Below, piece by piece: positions 60,192 through 64,000 of a DNA stretch of 64,000 bases. The DNA comes from Microcoleus vaginatus WJT46-NPBG5. GTDB taxonomy: Bacteria > Cyanobacteriota > Cyanobacteriia > Cyanobacteriales > Oscillatoriaceae. The stretch covers positions 186,001 through 250,000 of the forward strand of contig JAHHHM010000005.1 in assembly GCA_019359355.1 (NCBI GenBank), in the 5' to 3' direction. A program made the translations under genes and the position numbers. A model generated the notes under the pieces. The model worked only from the letters and a program-made list of their open reading frames with translations, was not told the origin of the DNA and made no database searches. Numbering within the stretch: the first letter of the stretch is position 1; each line of letters starts with the position of its first letter.

Positions 60192-60449
60192 GAAAATCAT
60201 ATTTTACCCTGACGAGAATTGCCTTTGCAGAGCCGGCTGAGTAGACCTCTGGTAAAAATCTAAAAAGTCCACACCTGCTTTGCCAGAAGTCTAATGAGCG
60301 ATAAAAGCGATAGGTTACTTTGCAACACGCTACGCAAACACAACCCATTAAGATTGAGCGATATTGATTTGCAAAGTAAGTTTTTTAAGCTAGCTAGCTA
60401 ACAATGAACAACAGCTATCGCGAATCATTGCTGTTGTTGGATATAAATT

Positions 60450-60656
60450 TTAAACGGCTAATTCAACAAAAGCATCTCGACGGAATTGAACAACGCATGA
60501 GGTGGCTCGTCGATAACGCATCGCAGTGGAAACGGTCAAGGTAATGTTATTCTGGGTTGACTGTAGTACCTCTTGCACCGTGCAAGTCTGCCTCCTCTGG
60601 TGACAATAGGCGAGGATGCGATCTCCGATCTGAACATCCATTGCTTGAATTTTCAT
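60450..60656 (-). CDS. Small conserved-type protein, function unknown
   Basis: This 68-residue basic protein begins MKIQAMDVQIGDRILAYCHQ. It is probably a small beta-barrel, to judge by VQIGDRILAY and CTVQEVL. It interrupts the transporter operon on the opposite strand. I do not know a function. Composition and clean start make it a likely gene. Confidence 0.55.
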   Translation of the reverse strand: MKIQAMDVQIGDRILAYCHQRRQTCTVQEVLQSTQNNITLTVSTAMRYRRATSCVVQFRRDAFVELAV

Positions 60657-60944
60657 TTTTATTTATCCTTATTGTTTTGGATCGGCTAGCTGCATTGATC
60701 GCGGATGCCGTTGAGCCGCACAGCGCGATTGAGTCACTATTATTGCCGATGCTGCCGTGATTGGCTGTCACTTTGATAACTCTTTGCGCTCAGGCCGGCA
60801 AAATCCAGCCCTGCATCTTACTTACCCGACCGCTTTAGAGTATTTCCATAACATAACACGAAAAAGCGGGATTATAACAAAATCCCTATTTTATAGTCAA
60901 GGTGATTTATACTGGAAATAGGATTTACTTATCGGGTTTGTACA

Positions 60945-61148
60945 ATGACAGCTCTATTCACGAATCAAATGGAAGGGCTGACTAACCCGGAAACAGAGGT
61001 GAGCAAAGGGGATGAAGCGATAACCCTTGATCAGTCTATGACAATGACCCGTATTTGCCCTTGCTGCTCAAACACTTTAGTTCGTCAGATACGATCCGCA
61101 GAACTTTACTGGTTTTGCAGCCACTGTCGTGAAGAAATGCCGGCTTAG
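60945..61148 (+). CDS. Small zinc-ribbon protein, function unknown
   Basis: This 67-residue protein has one treble-clef or ribbon-like metal site: CPCC and CSHC, 19 residues apart. The first 30 residues are polar. Short proteins of this kind, with the end YWFCSHCREEMP, are widespread in cyanobacteria to my recollection. Its place between the ATPase and permease genes does not by itself give a role. Confidence 0.7.
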   Translation: MTALFTNQMEGLTNPETEVSKGDEAITLDQSMTMTRICPCCSNTLVRQIRSAELYWFCSHCREEMPA

Positions 61149-61296
61149 AAATCATTGCGGCAACTGAATTGAGAGTGGAGGGCAATTGAAGTCTAAATGA
61201 ACAAACACTTCTAATTTTGTTTGTCTCGGCATTTAAACCTTTTGCTCTCCATACAGATAAAGGTAATATGAGCGAACCTGATTTCAGGGCAAAATT

Positions 61297-62355
61297 ATGA
61301 GATTCGCTCGTATTCCTCCTATCTTCTTGCCACTTCTGTCGCCGGTTGTGGCGATCATCGCAGCGCTGCTGGTTGGTGCCGGCTTGATCGTTTTAGCCGA
61401 CGCAAATCCACTCACAGCTTATAGCGCCCTATTTCAAGAATCCTTGACAACTTACTTTGGATTTGGCAACACCCTCACCAAATGGGCACCGCTACTGTTA
61501 ACCAGTTTAGGTGTGTTGCTGGCATTGCGAGGAGGACAGCTCAATATTGGCGGCGAAGGACAGATTTATATGGGCGGTTTGGGAAGTGCGATCGCAGGAT
61601 TGTACTTGCAAGGATTGCCGGCTTTTATTCATATCCCTTTAGCACTGCTAGCCGGCTTTTTGTTGGGTGGATTTTGGGGTTTTATTCCCGGCTATCTCAA
61701 AGCAGTACGCGGCGTAAATGAAGTGATTACAACACTGCTGCTTAATTATATTGCAGTAAACTTTATTGGATATCTTGTACAAGGGCCGCTGATGGAAAAA
61801 GGAGCACCCAGCCCTTACACAGCCCCCATTGCAAAATCTGCCCAACTGCCGATTATTTTGCCCGGGAGTTTAGCCCACGCCGGCATATTAACTGGATTAA
61901 TTGCCGCCATAATTTTATGGATCATATTGCAAAGATCCTCCCTCGGTTATCAAATTACAGCCGTGGGATTGAACCCCATTGCCGCACAATATGCCGGCAT
62001 TTCTGTTAAACGCACAATCACCCTCGTCATGGCATTAGCCGGCGGTTTAGCGGGGTTAGCCGGCGCGGGAGAAGTGATGGGCGTTAAATACCGGCTTTTC
62101 GCTCAATTTTCCGGCGGTTACGGCTTTGACGCCATTGCCATCGCCTTTTTGAGTCGCGGGAATATTGCCGGTGTTGTGCTTGCTTCCCTATTTTTTGCGG
62201 CGCTTCGCAGTGGCGCAAATGTCATGCAGCGCAGCGCCAGCGTGCCGGTGACAGTCGTTTATGCGATTCAGGGATTAACGATTCTGTTCATTGCCATCAG
62301 TTTCGCCCTAGAGTCAAAGATTGGAATCAAACACCCAAAGATTAACGCAAATTAA
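61297..62355 (+). CDS. BMP-type ABC transporter permease 1
   Basis: This 352-residue permease has about ten membrane helices. Its first half contains the BMP-permease motif LRGGQLNIGGEGQIYMGG and the second half LGYQITAVGLNPIAAQYAGIS, matching NupP/YufP-type proteins. It works with the next gene as a heterodimer, with the ATPase at 58677 and the lipoprotein at 57082. The operon is split from its ATPase by 1.1 kb. Confidence 0.92.
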   Translation: MRFARIPPIFLPLLSPVVAIIAALLVGAGLIVLADANPLTAYSALFQESLTTYFGFGNTLTKWAPLLLTSLGVLLALRGGQLNIGGEGQIYMGGLGSAIAGLYLQGLPAFIHIPLALLAGFLLGGFWGFIPGYLKAVRGVNEVITTLLLNYIAVNFIGYLVQGPLMEKGAPSPYTAPIAKSAQLPIILPGSLAHAGILTGLIAAIILWIILQRSSLGYQITAVGLNPIAAQYAGISVKRTITLVMALAGGLAGLAGAGEVMGVKYRLFAQFSGGYGFDAIAIAFLSRGNIAGVVLASLFFAALRSGANVMQRSASVPVTVVYAIQGLTILFIAISFALESKIGIKHPKINAN

Positions 62356-62409
62356 CGCAGATAATAATTCTATATATCTGTGTTAATCTTTGTGCATCTG
62401 TGGTTAAAA
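62338..62409. repeat. Inverted dispersed repeat between permease genes
   Basis: GATTAACGCAAATTAACGCAGAT is roughly mirrored by ATCTGTGTTAATCTTTGTGC and CATCTGTGGTTAAAAAT (shown in parts). This ATCTGTGTTAATC/ATCTGTGGTT block is a type of intergenic repeat seen in many bacteria. It overlaps the end of permease 1. Confidence 0.6.
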
Positions 62410-62412
62410 ATA

Positions 62413-63357
62413 ATGATTAAAATCAATGCCAACTTAATATTTTTTTCCGATTACTTAGTCGCAAGCTTGCGTCTTTCTATACCCTTAGCTTTTGCCGCTT
62501 TGGGAGGACTTTTTTCAGAACGCTCTGGAGTCATTAATATTGCGTTAGAAGGAATGCTGTTAACCGGCGCTTTTGCCAGCGCAGCGGCAGCTTTTTATAC
62601 AGGTAATGTCTGGGTCGGAATTTTCGCAGCATTTGTTGCAGCAGGAATGATTGGTTTACTTCATGCCTATCTCTGCGTAACACTCCGAGTCAATCAATTA
62701 GTATCAGGATTAGCGATTAATTTAGCATCTGCCGGCTTAACTGCTTTCTTAGCCAGAATTGTGTTTAGCGGTGGCAGCAATCAGCAACTACCCGGACTGG
62801 GATTAATCGGGATTGCCGGTTTAAAAAATTTACCTATTTTTGGGGATTTACTCTTCAATCAAGATCCCCTTGTCTACTTTTTATTTTTTTTGGTTCCTAT
62901 CAGTACCTATATTTTATTTCATACCAGCCTTGGTTTATCCCTAAGAGCAGTTGGAGAATATCCCCGCGCTGCTGATACAGCCGGTGTTCCTGTTACATTA
63001 ATCCGTTATCTCAGTGTAATTATGAGCGGCTGTCTGTCGGGTTTAGGTGGTGCTTATTTAGCATTAGTTCATGTCAGATATTTTGCCGAAGATATGAGTG
63101 CCGGCAAAGGATTTATCGCTCTAGCTGCGTTGATTTTTGGCAGATGGCATCCCGTTAGCACTCTCTTTGCTTGCTTATTATTCGGTGCCACAGAAGCGTT
63201 GCAATTGCGAATTCAAGCTTTTAATCTCAACATTCCTTATCAATTCTTGGTAATGCTGCCGTATTGTGTTGCACTGTTAGCTTTAATTGGGTTAGCCGGC
63301 AAATCAACGCCCCCCGCCGCACTCGGCACGCCTTATATTAAAGAAAGTCGCGACTAA
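62413..63357 (+). CDS. BMP-type ABC transporter permease 2
   Basis: This is the second permease, NupQ/YufQ type, 314 residues. ATG at 62413 is chosen because the earlier in-frame GTG at 62380 lies inside the repeat and gives an atypical N-terminus. About eight to nine membrane helices. SERSGVINIALEGMLLTGAF and LSLRAVGEYPRAADTAGVPV are the two conserved cytoplasmic loops. It is the last gene of the nucleoside transporter. Confidence 0.92.
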   Translation: MIKINANLIFFSDYLVASLRLSIPLAFAALGGLFSERSGVINIALEGMLLTGAFASAAAAFYTGNVWVGIFAAFVAAGMIGLLHAYLCVTLRVNQLVSGLAINLASAGLTAFLARIVFSGGSNQQLPGLGLIGIAGLKNLPIFGDLLFNQDPLVYFLFFLVPISTYILFHTSLGLSLRAVGEYPRAADTAGVPVTLIRYLSVIMSGCLSGLGGAYLALVHVRYFAEDMSAGKGFIALAALIFGRWHPVSTLFACLLFGATEALQLRIQAFNLNIPYQFLVMLPYCVALLALIGLAGKSTPPAALGTPYIKESRD

Positions 63358-63633
63358 TAATTGTCTCATTTTCGTAACACAAATTTCTGAATTTTCTCCG
63401 CTCCTCCTCTTCTCCTCAGCACTCTCCAGGGATCGATTGATGAAGATGTCCACCAAGCTCCTATACTATCCTGATAGATCGAGTGGGACTGATTTAATCT
63501 AGATTTCGGAGCCACCAACCCGACCTCAACCGCTGCCGGCATTGGTACGGGATACAAGTGTGGGGCGAACTGATTAAAGTCGCTCCTGCTTGTTCGACTG
63601 GCAGTAAGCACGATCACCTAGCGAGTAATAGAT

Positions 63634-64000
63634 ATGCATCTAAGCGAACTGACTCACCCGAACCAGTTGCACGGTTTATCAATCCATCAACTTGAGCAAA
63701 TTGCTCGTCAAATTAGGGAAAAGCATCTGCAAACCGTTGCCGCCAGTGGGGGACATCTTGGCCCTGGTTTGGGCGTCGTGGAACTGACTTTAGCGCTTTA
63801 CCAAACATTAGACCTTGATCGCGATAAAGTCATTTGGGATGTTGGCCACCAAGCCTATCCCCACAAATTGATCACAGGTCGTTATAACCACTTCCACACG
63901 CTGCGGCAAAAAGATGGGATTGCCGGCTATCTCAAGCGCTGTGAGAGCAAATTTGACCATTTTGGTGCCGGCCACGCATCCACGAGCATCTCAGCCGGGT
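63634..64000 (+). CDS. dxs: 1-deoxy-D-xylulose-5-phosphate synthase, N-terminal part
   Basis: Dxs is the first enzyme of the MEP isoprenoid pathway, a thiamine-diphosphate transketolase-like protein. ATG at 63634 opens [20 protein letters not shown]. The conserved [33 protein letters not shown] and [14 protein letters not shown] motifs follow. Only about 122 of some 630 residues lie in the window. It shares its pathway with crtB and crtP. Confidence 0.96.
   Translation, partial: MHLSELTHPNQLHGLSIHQLEQIARQIREKHLQTVAASGGHLGPGLGVVELTLALYQTLDLDRDKVIWDVGHQAYPHKLITGRYNHFHTLRQKDGIAGYLKRCESKFDHFGAGHASTSISAG

Noticed and set aside
59746-60348. 200-codon minus-strand ORF opposite the end of the ABC ATPase
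   Set aside because: It overlaps a well-supported gene and its sequence is Leu/Arg-rich with no domain.
63366-63617. 83-codon minus-strand ORF before dxs
   Set aside because: No ribosome-binding site or motif. It lies in the likely dxs promoter region.

Overview
The window is chromosomal DNA from a cyanobacterium. The evidence is the crtP-crtB phytoene desaturase/synthase pair of the plant/cyanobacterial type, a small glycine-rich RRM protein, a DnaK-DnaJ pair of the cyanobacterial DnaK3/DnaJ3 kind, long PAS/GAF hybrid kinases, HIP1-like octamers and many heptad-type intergenic repeats. A multicellular or large-genome lineage (Oscillatoriales/Coleofasciculales type) is plausible, but the genus cannot be fixed from the sequence alone. 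No rRNA, tRNA, insertion sequence, prophage or CRISPR array was recognised.

Layout. 1-2016: end of mreB, then mreC and mreD (cell shape). 2078-5334: HAD hydrolase, dtd, a small zinc-ribbon membrane protein and surE, all on the minus strand. 5772-18839: a minus-strand signalling island holding two large PAS/GAF kinases, a REC-adenylyl cyclase, a stand-alone REC protein and a 1407-residue fusion of an Amt ammonium channel to a hybrid histidine kinase. 19544-22643: dnaK and dnaJ. 22929-27068: ABM monooxygenase, CheY-like regulator, crtP-crtB. 27642-31136: EAL-domain protein, a small conserved protein, an RNA-binding protein and about 1 kb of non-coding DNA that may hold a structured RNA. 31137-37358: an M48-like membrane protein that has lost its zinc ligands, then an RsbQ-like hydrolase beside a membrane histidine kinase. 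37427-46223: prfC, two DUF4870 paralogues, a secreted protein, a radical SAM protein, an amidohydrolase, a DUF962 protein, a fatty-acid-hydroxylase-family protein and a coiled-coil membrane protein. 46663-55928: chemoreceptor, GH3-family acyl-adenylating enzyme, MFS exporter, Rieske oxygenase, alpha-oxoamine synthase and a large GNAT-fold acyltransferase. 55955-63357: adenosine deaminase and a BMP-type nucleoside ABC transporter (lipoprotein, ATPase, two permeases) with a coiled-coil gene inside the run and two small genes splitting it. 63634 to the end: start of dxs.

How the genes work together. Dxs and CrtB/CrtP mark isoprenoid and carotenoid synthesis. Add plus the BMP transporter form a purine-nucleoside uptake and salvage unit. 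The 5.8-18.8 kb island looks like a phosphorelay and cAMP module with an ammonium channel as one input and no DNA-binding output protein nearby. The most speculative and most interesting reading is that several genes between 44.4 and 55.9 kb (DUF962/Mpo1-like, fatty-acid hydroxylase, GH3 acyl-activating enzyme, Rieske oxygenase, alpha-oxoamine synthase, GNAT acyltransferase) are parts of a sphingolipid-like or other long-chain amino-lipid pathway. This rests on family membership and proximity only.
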